A stretch of DNA of 61,387 nt from Alphaproteobacteria bacterium UBA3768 (GCA_002372315.1 DFFU01000029.1:1-61387); one strand, 5' to 3'; positions 9,790-17,602 are shown, numbered from the stretch's first letter. Notes: generated by a model not told the origin, from the sequence alone. A program made the numbers and translations.

Positions 9790-10015
9790 ACGTTCTGGAG
9801 TTGAAGGATTATGGAATAACACACATTGGAAAATTGCAGTCAAAGAACGTGCAGTGGACGGACGTGCCAATCAAGCTTTAATTGATTTTTTATCCGAAGA
9901 ATTAAATATCCCCAAAAAAATGATTCAAATAACGGCAGGACACACCAACCGTTTAAAACGCGTGGAAATTGAAAAAGAAATTGTTATTCCATGGGAAAAA
10001 GTTAAATCTTCATAA
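9746..10015 (+). CDS. DUF167/YggU family protein
   Basis: 89 residues with the pattern of the DUF167 (YggU) family: LSPGAKRSGVEG at the start, the central VKERAVDGRANQALIDFL motif and a C-terminal ITAGHTNRLKRVEI. Members are small alpha/beta proteins of unknown cellular role found widely in bacteria. The gene overlaps the preceding membrane-protein gene by 44 nt. An alternative start, Met7, lies 18 nt downstream in frame; neither start has a strong ribosome site, so translational coupling is likely. Confidence 0.85.
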   Translation: MTKTVLMIRLSPGAKRSGVEGLWNNTHWKIAVKERAVDGRANQALIDFLSEELNIPKKMIQITAGHTNRLKRVEIEKEIVIPWEKVKSS

Positions 10016-10022
10016 AAAAAGA

Positions 10023-10051
10023 TTGATTTTTAATTTTAAATTGTATATAAT
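10023..10051 (+). promoter_or_regulatory. tRNA-Thr promoter
   Basis: TTGATT, a 17-nt spacer and TATAAT end 9 nt before the tRNA. No terminator separates the tRNA from the slipin gene, so both are probably made from this promoter. Confidence 0.7.
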
Positions 10052-10060
10052 AGCTTTTGT

Positions 10061-10136
10061 GCCGACATAGCTCAGTTGGTAGAGCAACTGATTTGTAATC
10101 AGTAGGTCCTTGGTTCAAGTCCGAGTGTCGGCACCA
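10061..10136 (+). tRNA. tRNA-Thr (anticodon TGT)
   Basis: 76 nt with encoded CCA. The acceptor stem GCCGACA pairs with TGTCGGC, followed by discriminator A and CCA. The D arm is AGCTCAGTTGGTAGAGC. The anticodon stem ACTGA/TCAGT encloses TTTGTAA with anticodon TGT at 10094-10096. The T arm carries GGTTCAAGTCC. It reads ACA and, by wobble, other ACN codons. Confidence 0.97.
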
Positions 10137-10158
10137 TTTTTATTGAAGGGGGGAAAAT

Positions 10159-10896
10159 ATGTTTATTTTAATCTTAGGTGTTATTTTGTGTTTCATCATT
10201 TTAAGTGGTTTTCGTGTTATTATGCAGTATGAACGTGGATTAGTATTTACTTTCGGTCATTATTCACATACGATGGGACCTGGATTGAATTGGTTACTTC
10301 CAGGTGTTCAAACACTTCAAAAAATTGATATGCGTATTGAAACAGTGGACATTCCCAAACAAGAAGTCATCACCAAAGATAATATCCCTGTGAATATCAA
10401 TGCTGTTGTCTATTTTCATGTTAAATCGCCCGAAGATGCCGTGATTGAAATTTCTGATTATGTTTTTGCCGTGATTCAATTGACACAATCTGCCCTAAAG
10501 GATATCGTGGGTAATAATGATTTGGATACAATTTTATCCGAACGTAAGCGCTTGGGAGATGAAATTAAATCCATTGTAGATGAGGCTACAGATAAATGGG
10601 GAATTGATATTGATTCCATTAACGTTCAAGAAATTGAATTGCCCGAAGATATGAAGCGTGCTATGGCAAAACAAGCTGAGGCTGAAAGAAACCGTCGTGC
10701 TATGGTCATTGCGGCCAGTGGTGAAGTGGAATCCGCAAAAAAAATGTTAGAAGCCGCTACGACTTTGGCCAAAAATCCATATACAATGCAATTAAAAACT
10801 TTACAAACGATTAAAGATATCTCCGCCAACCCTTCACAGAAAGTTGTCTTATTTCCAATGGAGTTGACTAACCTATTTAAAAACGGCAAGAAATAA
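10159..10896 (+). CDS. Slipin / stomatin-like membrane protein
   Basis: 245 residues: an N-terminal membrane hairpin (1-22), the SPFH/Band-7 domain (about 22-180: YERGLVFTFG, MGPGLNWLLP, IDMRIETVDIPKQEV) and a charged helix with EAERNRRAMVIAASGE, the oligomerisation signature of stomatins and slipins. These proteins form ring-like assemblies in membrane microdomains and influence membrane proteolysis. They are usually encoded with an NfeD partner; none lies next to this gene. GGGGGG 7 nt before ATG 10159 is the ribosome site. The gene lies 22 nt after tRNA-Thr with no terminator between and ends at a strong intrinsic terminator. Confidence 0.92.
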   Translation: MFILILGVILCFIILSGFRVIMQYERGLVFTFGHYSHTMGPGLNWLLPGVQTLQKIDMRIETVDIPKQEVITKDNIPVNINAVVYFHVKSPEDAVIEISDYVFAVIQLTQSALKDIVGNNDLDTILSERKRLGDEIKSIVDEATDKWGIDIDSINVQEIELPEDMKRAMAKQAEAERNRRAMVIAASGEVESAKKMLEAATTLAKNPYTMQLKTLQTIKDISANPSQKVVLFPMELTNLFKNGKK

Positions 10897-10915
10897 GTAG
10901 TTTTGTGTTTTTTTT

Positions 10916-10947
10916 CGCACACACTCCATTGTGTGTGCGTTTATTTT
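10916..10947 (+). terminator. Intrinsic terminator after the slipin gene
   Basis: A 9-bp perfect stem, CGCACACAC / GTGTGTGCG, with a 6-nt loop, followed by TTTATTTTT. Confidence 0.9.
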
Positions 10948-10969
10948 TGCTGTATTATGAATCCCTTAA

Positions 10970-10997
10970 TTGACGGATAAAAAATCTGTGGTATAAT
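10970..10997 (+). promoter_or_regulatory. Promoter of the gene at 11022
   Basis: TTGACG, a 16-nt spacer and consensus TATAAT. The predicted start near 11004 excludes the upstream in-frame ATG at 10998 as the translation start. Confidence 0.75.
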
Positions 10998-11021
10998 ATG
11001 AATGTGGGCAAAGGAGGAAAG

Positions 11022-11681
11022 ATGGAACAAGCAAACAAATCAAAAGAGGTTAAACAACGCTTTAAAGATGAACTAAAAGAAAAATTCAATGAGCAAAAAT
11101 TTGATGACGATATAAAATCGGGTAAAGTTATCTCCTATGACAACCTTAATGAGTACAAAAGGCAAGATGATGATATCCCTCCCAAAATCCCCAAAGCAAA
11201 TGATGATGTCCTCAGCAACGGGCAAGGGCTATCCTTTAGGGCAAAATTTAAAAATGGTCAGTGGGCTGCCATTGGATCAAATGGACACATTATCCAAAGT
11301 AAAAACATTGATGACTTTCACAGAAAATTAGCTCAAGTTTTTAAGTTGGACGCCTTAAAAAAAGGAAAAGAGGCTTGTTGCTGTTTAATAAGTGGTAAAA
11401 ATGCACAAAACAAAAAACTGGTAACAGAATCTTTTGCACGAAACTTTATCAATGCGGGGATTGTAGTACAGGGTGATTTACCCCAAACGCCTGAGTTTTG
11501 GAAAAAACTTAAATCCGAATACTTGGCACAAGAAGGAAATGACTTGAAAACTTGGAATAGATTGACACGGTTTGTCCCCAAAGAATATATGCAAGAAAAA
11601 ACAAAAAATACTTCCCAACATATATCCAAAGCAATTTTGCCTATAATCACACGCGCTGCTCTTGGGCGACAAGGACGATAA
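11022..11681 (+). CDS. Uncharacterised soluble protein
   Basis: 219 residues, very rich in Lys, Asn and Asp, with no signal peptide or membrane segment. Residues 1-75 are charged and probably flexible. The more ordered part (75-200) includes FKNGQWAAIGSNGHIIQSKN and ARNFINAGIVVQGDLPQTPEF. The family is not recognised; the second stretch recalls small accessory domains of large polyvalent plasmid and phage proteins, but this is only an impression. The start is fixed by AGGAGG 5 nt upstream and by the promoter position. The unit is closed by a bidirectional terminator shared with rpmB. Isolated single-gene operons of this type are often accessory. Confidence 0.75.
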   Translation: MEQANKSKEVKQRFKDELKEKFNEQKFDDDIKSGKVISYDNLNEYKRQDDDIPPKIPKANDDVLSNGQGLSFRAKFKNGQWAAIGSNGHIIQSKNIDDFHRKLAQVFKLDALKKGKEACCCLISGKNAQNKKLVTESFARNFINAGIVVQGDLPQTPEFWKKLKSEYLAQEGNDLKTWNRLTRFVPKEYMQEKTKNTSQHISKAILPIITRAALGRQGR

Positions 11682-11710
11682 AAAAATCCCCCAATAAGGG
11701 GGATAATTTT
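11681..11710. terminator. Bidirectional terminator between the 11022 gene and rpmB
   Basis: Stem TCCCCC / GGGGGA with loop AATAA. A run of seven T follows on the minus strand, best for rpmB; a weaker TAATTTTTAT follows on the plus strand. Confidence 0.8.
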
Positions 11711-11724
11711 TATAAAACAAAAAA

Positions 11725-12018
11725 CTACTCTGCTTTTGCAGCCTTGGCAGAAGCAATACGTTCACGCAATTTTTTGGAATCTGGGGACAATTTAGAAACA
11801 GGTGTATTCAACAAATACAAATCCAAACCACCATTTTTTTCAATTGTACGTAAACCATTAGATGTAATACGAACATCCACAGGGCATCCCAAAACTTCAC
11901 TGTAAATTGCCACCGTCTGCAAATTAGGCATAAAACGACGACGTGTTTTACGTTTAGAATAACTGTTGTTATTTCCTGCTAAAACACCTTTTTCTGTAAT
12001 CATACATTTTTTTGTCAT
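11725..12018 (-). CDS. rpmB: 50S ribosomal protein L28
   Basis: 97 residues, the usual alphaproteobacterial length. It starts MTKKCMITEKGVLAGNNNSY, followed by the basic SKRKTRRRFMPNLQ core and the conserved LGCPVDVRITSNGLRTIEKNGGL section with the adaptation GLDLYLLNT near the end. It binds 23S rRNA near the E site. AAGGAT precedes the ATG, and a consensus promoter lies 36 nt further upstream. It is monocistronic and ends at the bidirectional terminator. Confidence 0.96.
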   Translation of the reverse strand: MTKKCMITEKGVLAGNNNSYSKRKTRRRFMPNLQTVAIYSEVLGCPVDVRITSNGLRTIEKNGGLDLYLLNTPVSKLSPDSKKLRERIASAKAAKAE

Positions 12019-12053
12019 GGCTCAAAATCCTTTCTTTTGAAATTTTGGCATTA

Positions 12054-12082
12054 TTTTTACACTATTTTTGAATAAAAGTCAA
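12054..12082 (-). promoter_or_regulatory. rpmB promoter
   Basis: TTGACT, a 17-nt spacer and TAAAAA on the minus strand, about 36 nt before the rpmB start codon. Confidence 0.6.
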
Positions 12083-12090
12083 GTCTTTTT

Positions 12091-13503
12091 TCATTTAAAA
12101 ACATAAAAATCAGGAATGGGTTTCTTTTTTCCTTTTTTCTGACGTGCTTTAGAATGCAAAACAAACCATAGAATTCCCCCTACAAGAGTAAAGAAAACCA
12201 TGCCTATTCCTAATCCCAAAAAAATACCAGACCAAAAATGATCTTCAACGGGGTGAGGAGCTGCTATATTTTGCACCTGATGGACAGGAATTGCTGGTTC
12301 TAAAACAGCTGGTACTACCTCACTGGGCATGACTTTTAAGGGATAGGCTTCAATTGTTGCTATTTCTTTATGCTGTGTTTTTGTATTAAACCAAGGCACT
12401 TGAATTTCGGGAATTTCCATCATCCCATCTTTCAAAGGCACCACAGAAAATTTCGTTTTAACGATACCTTTAACATGTCCATTAGAGGTCATTTGTGTGG
12501 TTCGTTCTTCTGGTTCAGGATAAATTCTAAAATCAGCCTTTGATGGCACTTTGACAACAGGCATATCATTCGCATCCACATCCATAGCTGTTAAAGTCAA
12601 TTCGCCCTGCACAGCATCTCCAACCTTTAAATCATCGGGCTGTTGATAGGATACATTCAGCTGAACATCCGTGCTTGGCAACCACCAACCCATCCAATCT
12701 TTGGGTTGTGGCTTTACCTTTAATTCAACAGGGTTACTGACAATTTGAATGGGACGTGTCGTTGCCATAAAATCTTGGAAAAAATCATCTCCACTGAGAA
12801 AACCAAACAGAGGTTGATGCGTTTTCCTTTGGGGTCTTTGATAGGCTATTTCCCCATTAAAAATAGCTGGTTCTATTTTTAAATTTCCCGCCTCTTGGGG
12901 CACCAAGCGATAAGTGCGTTCAATCAAGCGCACTTTTTTGCCATTTTGAATGGACATTTTTTCTTTGTCTTGCCCCACCGGTGTTATATGAATTTTATCA
13001 TTTTGTCCTGGAATCACTTCACCCGCCATAACTCCCACACCATCCGCCAGTTGCACAGTATAAAACAGACTCTGTCCCACATAGGGTGTATCGTCCGACA
13101 AGCGTGCCTGTAATTGAATTGCAGGTGCTTCAGCCATTGTTGTATTTGTACCTTGCGCTTTTTGAGCACTGACAGTCAATGTCAGAGGTTGAGTCTCTTC
13201 ATTCCCCACTTTTAAGGCTGGAATTTGAATTTCTCCTATTCGTGTTGGAAACAAAACAACACCCAATTCATAGGTAGTTGAACCCACCCCATTGATAAAA
13301 CGTGAAGATTGCCCCCGCTGTTGTCCTCCTAACATAAAATCTTTGGAAAGAGGCGCTAAATCTACTTGACCTATCGGTTTAGAATCCGTAATACGCAAAG
13401 ATAAACTATCCCCTTGAAAAACTTCATCGGCTGATAAACTTACCTCAACAGCCAGTACTGAACAGGCATAAAATAACGCACAAATAAAGCTGAGTCTTTT
13501 CAT
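12091..13503 (-). CDS. batD: BatD-like membrane protein
   Basis: 470 residues with a signal peptide (MKRLSFICALFYACSVLAVEV), a periplasmic body of repeated beta-sandwich (Ig-like) units, and a transmembrane helix near 430-455 followed by a short basic tail (KARQKKGKKK). Early motifs are LSADEVFQGDSLSLRI and LSKDFMLGGQQRGQSS, typical of the BatD oxygen-tolerance family. It is third in batA-batB-batD, overlapping batB by ATGA. Bat proteins are linked with MoxR ATPases in envelope stress and oxygen tolerance in Bacteroides and Francisella. No moxR or DUF58 gene is adjacent here. Confidence 0.85.
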   Translation of the reverse strand: MKRLSFICALFYACSVLAVEVSLSADEVFQGDSLSLRITDSKPIGQVDLAPLSKDFMLGGQQRGQSSRFINGVGSTTYELGVVLFPTRIGEIQIPALKVGNEETQPLTLTVSAQKAQGTNTTMAEAPAIQLQARLSDDTPYVGQSLFYTVQLADGVGVMAGEVIPGQNDKIHITPVGQDKEKMSIQNGKKVRLIERTYRLVPQEAGNLKIEPAIFNGEIAYQRPQRKTHQPLFGFLSGDDFFQDFMATTRPIQIVSNPVELKVKPQPKDWMGWWLPSTDVQLNVSYQQPDDLKVGDAVQGELTLTAMDVDANDMPVVKVPSKADFRIYPEPEERTTQMTSNGHVKGIVKTKFSVVPLKDGMMEIPEIQVPWFNTKTQHKEIATIEAYPLKVMPSEVVPAVLEPAIPVHQVQNIAAPHPVEDHFWSGIFLGLGIGMVFFTLVGGILWFVLHSKARQKKGKKKPIPDFYVFK

Positions 13504-14972
13504 TGTTGATTCCTTTGATGTTGTAAATTAAGACGATACCGTAAAACCCGACTAGGATCCAAATTCAAACGATTAAGAATTTGTTGTTCTTTTTGATTAA
13601 AAGGTTCTTCTGATGATTGCTCCATTAAAGCTTGTTCTAATTCGCGCACAGTTTCATCTTGTGTGGGTTCAGCATTTTGGGGTTCAGTGCTTTGTTTTTC
13701 ATCTGATTGGCTATTTTGTTCTTGATGAGTTTCATCGGATGAATTTTGTTCATCTGGTTGAGATTGTTGATCCTGATTTTCTTGAGATTCTGAATCATTT
13801 TTTTGGGACTCATCTTGATTTTGTTCCTGATTATTTTGATCAGATTTTTTCTCTTGATTGGAATCTTGGTTTTGTTGTTGCTGATTTTGTTTTTGATTTT
13901 CATCAGGTGGAGGCAACTGTTTTTCCAAATATTCTTTGTTAAATTTTGCATCTTCGTTTTTGGGATTTTCTTTTAAGGCTTGTTCATAAGCCTTTATAGC
14001 TTCTTCAATTTTTCCCTGATACGCCAAAGCATTTCCTTTATTATAATATCCTTGAAACAATTCTTGGGCTTTTACATAATCGCCTTGACGATAGGCCTCC
14101 ACAGCCTGTTTTTCAATCTGATAGGCATCTTGATCGGGACGCGTGAAAAAGCCGGCCTCAACAGAGGAAACAACAAAAATTAAAAATAAAAACAACACAT
14201 TTTTGCGAAAACATAAAAGCATTAGAGGCAACGACATTAACACCAGCCATATCCCCATATCTACCCAAGATTCTGCCTGAGTATCGGATAAATTTAAAAG
14301 CGCATCTTTGGCTTTTATTTTGTCCCACAGGAGGGCTAAATTTGTTTTTGGTCCCAACATATAAAGCGGATAATCCGCCGATAATTTCTGTTCTGTATCA
14401 GGGGTTAAAAATAAAATTTGACCGCTTTGTCCTGTCTGTTTTAATAATTTTTCAGCCTGATGAATCCCTACTGTTGGATTAGTGGATGGTTGGGGCACAA
14501 CTTTGGGCGTTAAATCGGGAATCAATTGTTGTATCAAAGCCCGATCTGGCGTCAATGGCATAGCAGTATAGCCCTCATTTCCCCCATAAAGTACCAATGC
14601 CACCCGATGACCTTTCAATAAATTCAAAACATCATATAGGCGCATTTGTATTTTCTTTAAAGTTTCTGCCGACATTTCTGGATTCAAATCCATCATCAAA
14701 ATAGTATTGGGCTGACTCACACGTGCAGGCATTGGTAACTTATACCAAGCAGGTCCTGACAAAGCCACCGTCCATATCAGCCATAATAATAAGATTAAAT
14801 AATTTCTCTTTTGAGCCGATTTTTTTTGATGTGCCTTAACTTTTAACGCTTCCCACAATTCTTTATCCATAAATTTTTTCCACGGACTTTGATGGGATGT
14901 GCGCCGCTGATACCATAACCAAAAAAGTGGCACCAATAACATCAAAAAAGCCCAAGGACGCAAGAAAATCAT
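13500..14972 (-). CDS. BatB/BatC fusion: VWA-like and TPR protein
   Basis: 490 residues. Two hydrophobic helices (1-20, 57-75) precede a VWA-like domain (about 88-210), whose metal-site motif has decayed to DLNPEMS instead of DxSxS. A third membrane segment (240-270) leads into TPR helices (283-345, YNKGNALAYQGKIEEAIKAY), then about 100 residues almost entirely of Q, N, E, D and S. The C-terminus (ILNRLNLDPSRVLRYRL) is the usual BatC ending. The start at 14972 overlaps the batA stop as ATGA and gives a better N-terminus than an upstream in-frame ATG. BatA keeps an intact metal site, so this copy is probably structural. Confidence 0.85.
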   Translation of the reverse strand: MIFLRPWAFLMLLVPLFWLWYQRRTSHQSPWKKFMDKELWEALKVKAHQKKSAQKRNYLILLLWLIWTVALSGPAWYKLPMPARVSQPNTILMMDLNPEMSAETLKKIQMRLYDVLNLLKGHRVALVLYGGNEGYTAMPLTPDRALIQQLIPDLTPKVVPQPSTNPTVGIHQAEKLLKQTGQSGQILFLTPDTEQKLSADYPLYMLGPKTNLALLWDKIKAKDALLNLSDTQAESWVDMGIWLVLMSLPLMLLCFRKNVLFLFLIFVVSSVEAGFFTRPDQDAYQIEKQAVEAYRQGDYVKAQELFQGYYNKGNALAYQGKIEEAIKAYEQALKENPKNEDAKFNKEYLEKQLPPPDENQKQNQQQQNQDSNQEKKSDQNNQEQNQDESQKNDSESQENQDQQSQPDEQNSSDETHQEQNSQSDEKQSTEPQNAEPTQDETVRELEQALMEQSSEEPFNQKEQQILNRLNLDPSRVLRYRLNLQHQRNQQ

Positions 14973-15949
14973 TTTTGCCCCCTTCGTGCAAAAGCAAATA
15001 AAATCATACATAACAACAATGGGATAAAGAATAAATCTTTACGGGGACGAATAAATTCCGTTTCACGTTCTACAGGTTCCAATTGATTGATAGTCGCATA
15101 AATGTCAGCCAATTCTTGGGTGGATTTCGCACGAAAATAACGTCCCCCTGTTTTTGTGGCAATTTCTTGCAATGTTTTTTCATCCAAATTCTGACTGGGA
15201 TTTATTTGAACCAGACCAAAAAAATCTTGAATCATCTGCGCGTCAGATCCAATCCCTACCGTATAAACTTTGATACCTTGACCAGTGGCCAATTTTATGG
15301 CTTCATCCACACTCACACGCCCTGCATTGGACATTCCGTCTGACATCAAAATCACAATTTGACTTTCTGTGGGAACACTAGCCACACCTTGTACAGCCAA
15401 CGCCAAAGCCTCCCCAATGGCTGTTTGCGTACCAGCAATTCCTATACCAATTTCCCCCAGCAATTCTCGCAATGTTTGAATATCAGGTGATAGTGGTGCA
15501 TAGGTATAGGCCTCTGATCCAAAAATAACGATACCCAAGTTATCCCCAGCGCGTGATTTTACAAATTCATCCGATACTGCTTTTAAAATTTGTAAACGTG
15601 TTGCCGGCCGACGATTTAAATCAAAATCCTGTTCTTCCATTGACCCTGATACATCCAACGCCAACATAATATTGTGGGATGATTGCTGATTGGGAATAGG
15701 TTCACCCCACCATATGGGACGCATAACAGCCAATACAAAAAAAATCCAAGCCAACCAACATAACCATTGAGAGAATCTAGATGCTTGTGTTGTTATTTTG
15801 GCAGATTTGATTACATTTAGCCTATCCCAAAAAGGCACACGGATAGCCCCACTTGCTGGATGGGTTGAATCGGCCGGCTTCAATAAACGTCGTACTCCCC
15901 ATGCCAACGGCAAGATAATCACCAACCATGGCCACATAAACGATAACAT
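14969..15949 (-). CDS. batA: BatA, von Willebrand factor A domain membrane protein
   Basis: 326 residues. An N-terminal aerotolerance domain with two membrane helices (about 4-22, 62-78) precedes a VWA domain with intact MIDAS motif D99-V-S-G-S (ALDVSGSMEE) and the second site IVILMSDGMSNAG. A final helix lies near 308-322, so the VWA domain faces the periplasm. It heads the batA-batB-batD operon, whose members overlap by ATGA. The ATG at 15949 lies 7 nt from the end of the -10 box, so the mRNA is predicted to be leaderless; Met5 is an alternative start, also without a ribosome site. Confidence 0.9.
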   Translation of the reverse strand: MLSFMWPWLVIILPLAWGVRRLLKPADSTHPASGAIRVPFWDRLNVIKSAKITTQASRFSQWLCWLAWIFFVLAVMRPIWWGEPIPNQQSSHNIMLALDVSGSMEEQDFDLNRRPATRLQILKAVSDEFVKSRAGDNLGIVIFGSEAYTYAPLSPDIQTLRELLGEIGIGIAGTQTAIGEALALAVQGVASVPTESQIVILMSDGMSNAGRVSVDEAIKLATGQGIKVYTVGIGSDAQMIQDFFGLVQINPSQNLDEKTLQEIATKTGGRYFRAKSTQELADIYATINQLEPVERETEFIRPRKDLFFIPLLLCMILFAFARRGQK

Positions 15950-15956
15950 AACTTAG

Positions 15957-15985
15957 AATATAAACCGATTTTGCAAAAAAAGCAA
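15957..15985 (-). promoter_or_regulatory. batA operon promoter, predicted leaderless
   Basis: TTGCTT, a 17-nt spacer and TATATT on the minus strand. The predicted start is at 15949-15950, the batA ATG itself. Confidence 0.55.
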
Positions 15986-15994
15986 TATAGTTCA

Positions 15995-16025
15995 ACAAAA
16001 AAACAGCCCCAAATCAGGGGCTGTT
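15995..16025 (-). terminator. Intrinsic terminator of rpmI-rplT
   Basis: Stem ACAGCCCC / GGGGCTGT with a 6-nt loop, followed on the minus strand by seven T. Confidence 0.88.
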
Positions 16026-16043
16026 CTATTTAAAATTCGGTTA

Positions 16044-16400
16044 TTAGCCGAGGGCCTTTTTGGCAGCTGCGACCAATGCGGCAAAAGACTTTTCATCTTC
16101 CACAGCCACTTTGGCCAACATTTTACGATCCATAACGATCCCCGCTTTTTTCAAACCGTTCATAAAGGTTGAATAGACCATGCCATTAGCGCGAACTGCC
16201 GCATTAATACGAGCAATCCACAATTGACGCATTTCGGTCTTTTTGGCTTTACGATCACGATAAGCGTACTGTAAACCTTTTTCAACCTTTTCTTTAGCTA
16301 TTCTGAAAACCTTGGAATTACGACCACGATAACCTTTGGCCATTTTCAAAATTTTCTTATGCTTGACATGGGCAGTTGTGCCACGTTTGACTCTTGCCAT
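16044..16400 (-). CDS. rplT: 50S ribosomal protein L20
   Basis: 118 residues, standard length. It starts MARVKRGTTAHVKHKKILK, the basic extension that threads into 23S rRNA during assembly, followed by GYRGRNSKVFRIAKEKVEKG and the conserved LWIARINAAVRANGMVYSTF. L20 is also the translational repressor of its own operon in several bacteria. It lies 3 nt after rpmI. The usual first gene, infC, is not present upstream. Confidence 0.97.
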   Translation of the reverse strand: MARVKRGTTAHVKHKKILKMAKGYRGRNSKVFRIAKEKVEKGLQYAYRDRKAKKTEMRQLWIARINAAVRANGMVYSTFMNGLKKAGIVMDRKMLAKVAVEDEKSFAALVAAAKKALG

Positions 16401-16403
16401 GGC

Positions 16404-16607
16404 TTACACTCCTTTCCCGTGAATAAAGAATTTCAAAATCTTGCTAACCGTTGTGCTGGCCGTTTGTGTACGACGCGCCTGACGATTACGCTTATGTGGG
16501 TGATTCATCAACAAGTGACGTTTATTCACATGTCCAACTTTTACTTTTCCATTCTTTGTCAATTTGCAGCGTTTTTTCACGCAGCTTTTAGATTTTAACT
16601 TTGGCAT
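16404..16607 (-). CDS. rpmI: 50S ribosomal protein L35
   Basis: 67 residues: MPKLKSKSCVKKRCKLTKNG, then KVKVGHVNKRHLLMNHPHKR, the L35 signature. GGAAAG supplies the ribosome site. It is the first gene of a two-gene operon with rplT, driven by a consensus promoter and preceded by a leader of about 70 nt with folding potential. In many bacteria infC precedes rpmI; here the neighbouring upstream gene is the divergent phosphomannomutase. Confidence 0.96.
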   Translation of the reverse strand: MPKLKSKSCVKKRCKLTKNGKVKVGHVNKRHLLMNHPHKRNRQARRTQTASTTVSKILKFFIHGKGV

Positions 16608-16619
16608 TTTCTTTCCTTT

Positions 16620-16680
16620 TTTTAATTGTTAATCACGCCTGAGGGCAGCCAAATTTTATTCAGCCCTTTCGGCAAACAGG
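16620..16680 (-). promoter_or_regulatory. Possible structured leader of rpmI-rplT
   Basis: The predicted 5' untranslated region is about 70 nt. It contains CCTG near its start pairing with CAGG near its end, and GGGC pairing with GCCC inside, which would form a two-step hairpin ending before the ribosome site. Autoregulation of this operon by L20 binding to leader RNA is known in other bacteria. Here it is suggested only by position and pairing. Confidence 0.3.
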
Positions 16681-16683
16681 TGT

Positions 16684-16712
16684 ATTATACCAGAAAACCA
16701 AAAAAAAGTCAA
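16684..16712 (-). promoter_or_regulatory. rpmI-rplT promoter
   Basis: TTGACT, a 17-nt spacer and consensus TATAAT on the minus strand. The sequence around the -10 box (TGGTATAATA) resembles the proS and ADP-ribosyltransferase promoters. Confidence 0.8.
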
Positions 16713-16728
16713 TCCATAAAGATATGCC

Positions 16729-16757
16729 TTGACAAATGGGGAAAAATCAGCTAACCT
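16729..16757 (+). promoter_or_regulatory. Promoter of the phosphomannomutase gene
   Basis: TTGACA, a 17-nt spacer and TAACCT; start predicted near 16764. A terminator-like hairpin lies between this promoter and the gene. Confidence 0.65.
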
Positions 16758-16774
16758 CTTACACGAAAACAACA

Positions 16775-16799
16775 GGTCATCCTCGGGTGGCTTTTTTTA
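16775..16799 (+). terminator. Terminator-like hairpin in the leader of the phosphomannomutase gene
   Basis: GTCATC pairs with GGTGGC-type partners (GTCATCC TC GGGTGGC, including G-T pairs), followed by seven T. It lies about 12 nt after the predicted start of transcription and 20 nt before ATG 16819, so it could act as an attenuator or end a very short RNA. Confidence 0.5.
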
Positions 16800-16818
16800 A
16801 TGCAAAGAAAGGAATAAT

Positions 16819-17577
16819 ATGCGTAAACCGAAAGTCTTTTTATCGGATAATGATGGAACTCTAACGGTGGCCAGAAAGCCCATTCGTGGCGAAATGGCCA
16901 AAACGATGGTGGAATTTGCCAATACTTTTAAATTTGCTATTGTAACAGGCTCCCCCTATAAAGATATGGTGGAACAAATGCCTCCAGAATTGCTCAACAA
17001 CCCCAATATCGATTATTGGTGCTGTATGGGAAATATCCTTTACAATAATGGCAAGGAATTACATAATTCCCATAACACAATTGACTTTGATAAGTTTGCC
17101 CCAATTATGCAGGACATTTTAAAAAATTGCCCCCTACAATATCATAAATCTTTCCCAAGGCATCATGAAATAAATGCCAACTGCGCCATCAATTTTACTA
17201 TGTTAGGACGCCCCGAGGTGGGTGAACCTTCCATGGAAGATCGTGCCGAATATGTGGCTTGGGATAATGAAAAGGGTCAGCGTAAATGGATTATTGACAA
17301 TTTGGTAAGTCAGCATCCCGAATACAACTTTACCTATGGTGGCCAAATTTCGGTTGATATTGTCAAAAAAGGATGCGACAAAGCACAAGTTGTGCAATAC
17401 TATAAAGATAAATATCATATTGTTTACTTTGGTGATCGCATTTATCGTCGTGGTAATGATAATTCTATTGCGCATGAAGTGGTGGATTGTGGGGGCAGTA
17501 TTTATTCTGTTTCTGGTCCCGAGGAAACGATGCATATCATGCAACGTTTGATTCAAGAAGAAAAAGACAAAACTTGA
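16819..17577 (+). CDS. Eukaryotic-type phosphomannomutase (HAD superfamily)
   Basis: 252 residues. The fold is HAD with a C2b cap, and the pattern is that of PMM1/PMM2-type enzymes that interconvert mannose-6-phosphate and mannose-1-phosphate for GDP-mannose synthesis. Motifs are the catalytic pair D10xD12 (SDNDGTLT), INFTMLGRPE (cap substrate site), TYGGQISVDIVKKGCDK and the metal-binding FGDRIYRRGNDNSI, then SVSGPEET. These match human PMM2 segment by segment. Most bacteria instead use the unrelated alpha-D-phosphohexomutase ManB family. GAAAGGA sits 7 nt before the ATG. A terminator-like hairpin in the leader suggests attenuation. A related sugar-phosphatase activity cannot be excluded. 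Confidence 0.8.
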   Translation: MRKPKVFLSDNDGTLTVARKPIRGEMAKTMVEFANTFKFAIVTGSPYKDMVEQMPPELLNNPNIDYWCCMGNILYNNGKELHNSHNTIDFDKFAPIMQDILKNCPLQYHKSFPRHHEINANCAINFTMLGRPEVGEPSMEDRAEYVAWDNEKGQRKWIIDNLVSQHPEYNFTYGGQISVDIVKKGCDKAQVVQYYKDKYHIVYFGDRIYRRGNDNSIAHEVVDCGGSIYSVSGPEETMHIMQRLIQEEKDKT

Positions 17578-17602
17578 CAAAAACACTTTATTATGATATA
17601 CT
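17574..17602 (+). promoter_or_regulatory. Promoter of the tandem APH-like kinase genes
   Basis: TTGACA overlaps the end of the phosphomannomutase gene; a 17-nt spacer leads to TATACT. An inverted repeat TTCCCT-GTTA-AGGGAA follows immediately and may be an operator or a leader hairpin. Confidence 0.65.

Noticed and set aside
13613..13951. Long open frames on both strands across the Q/N-rich part of the BatB/C gene
   Set aside because: They are products of low-complexity codons (CAA, AAT, GAT) read out of frame, with no ribosome site or domain. The TPR-containing frame is the real one.
16775..16818. Known riboswitch class in the phosphomannomutase leader
   Set aside because: The leader is too short and has no conserved aptamer motif that I recognise. 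Only the terminator-like hairpin can be supported.
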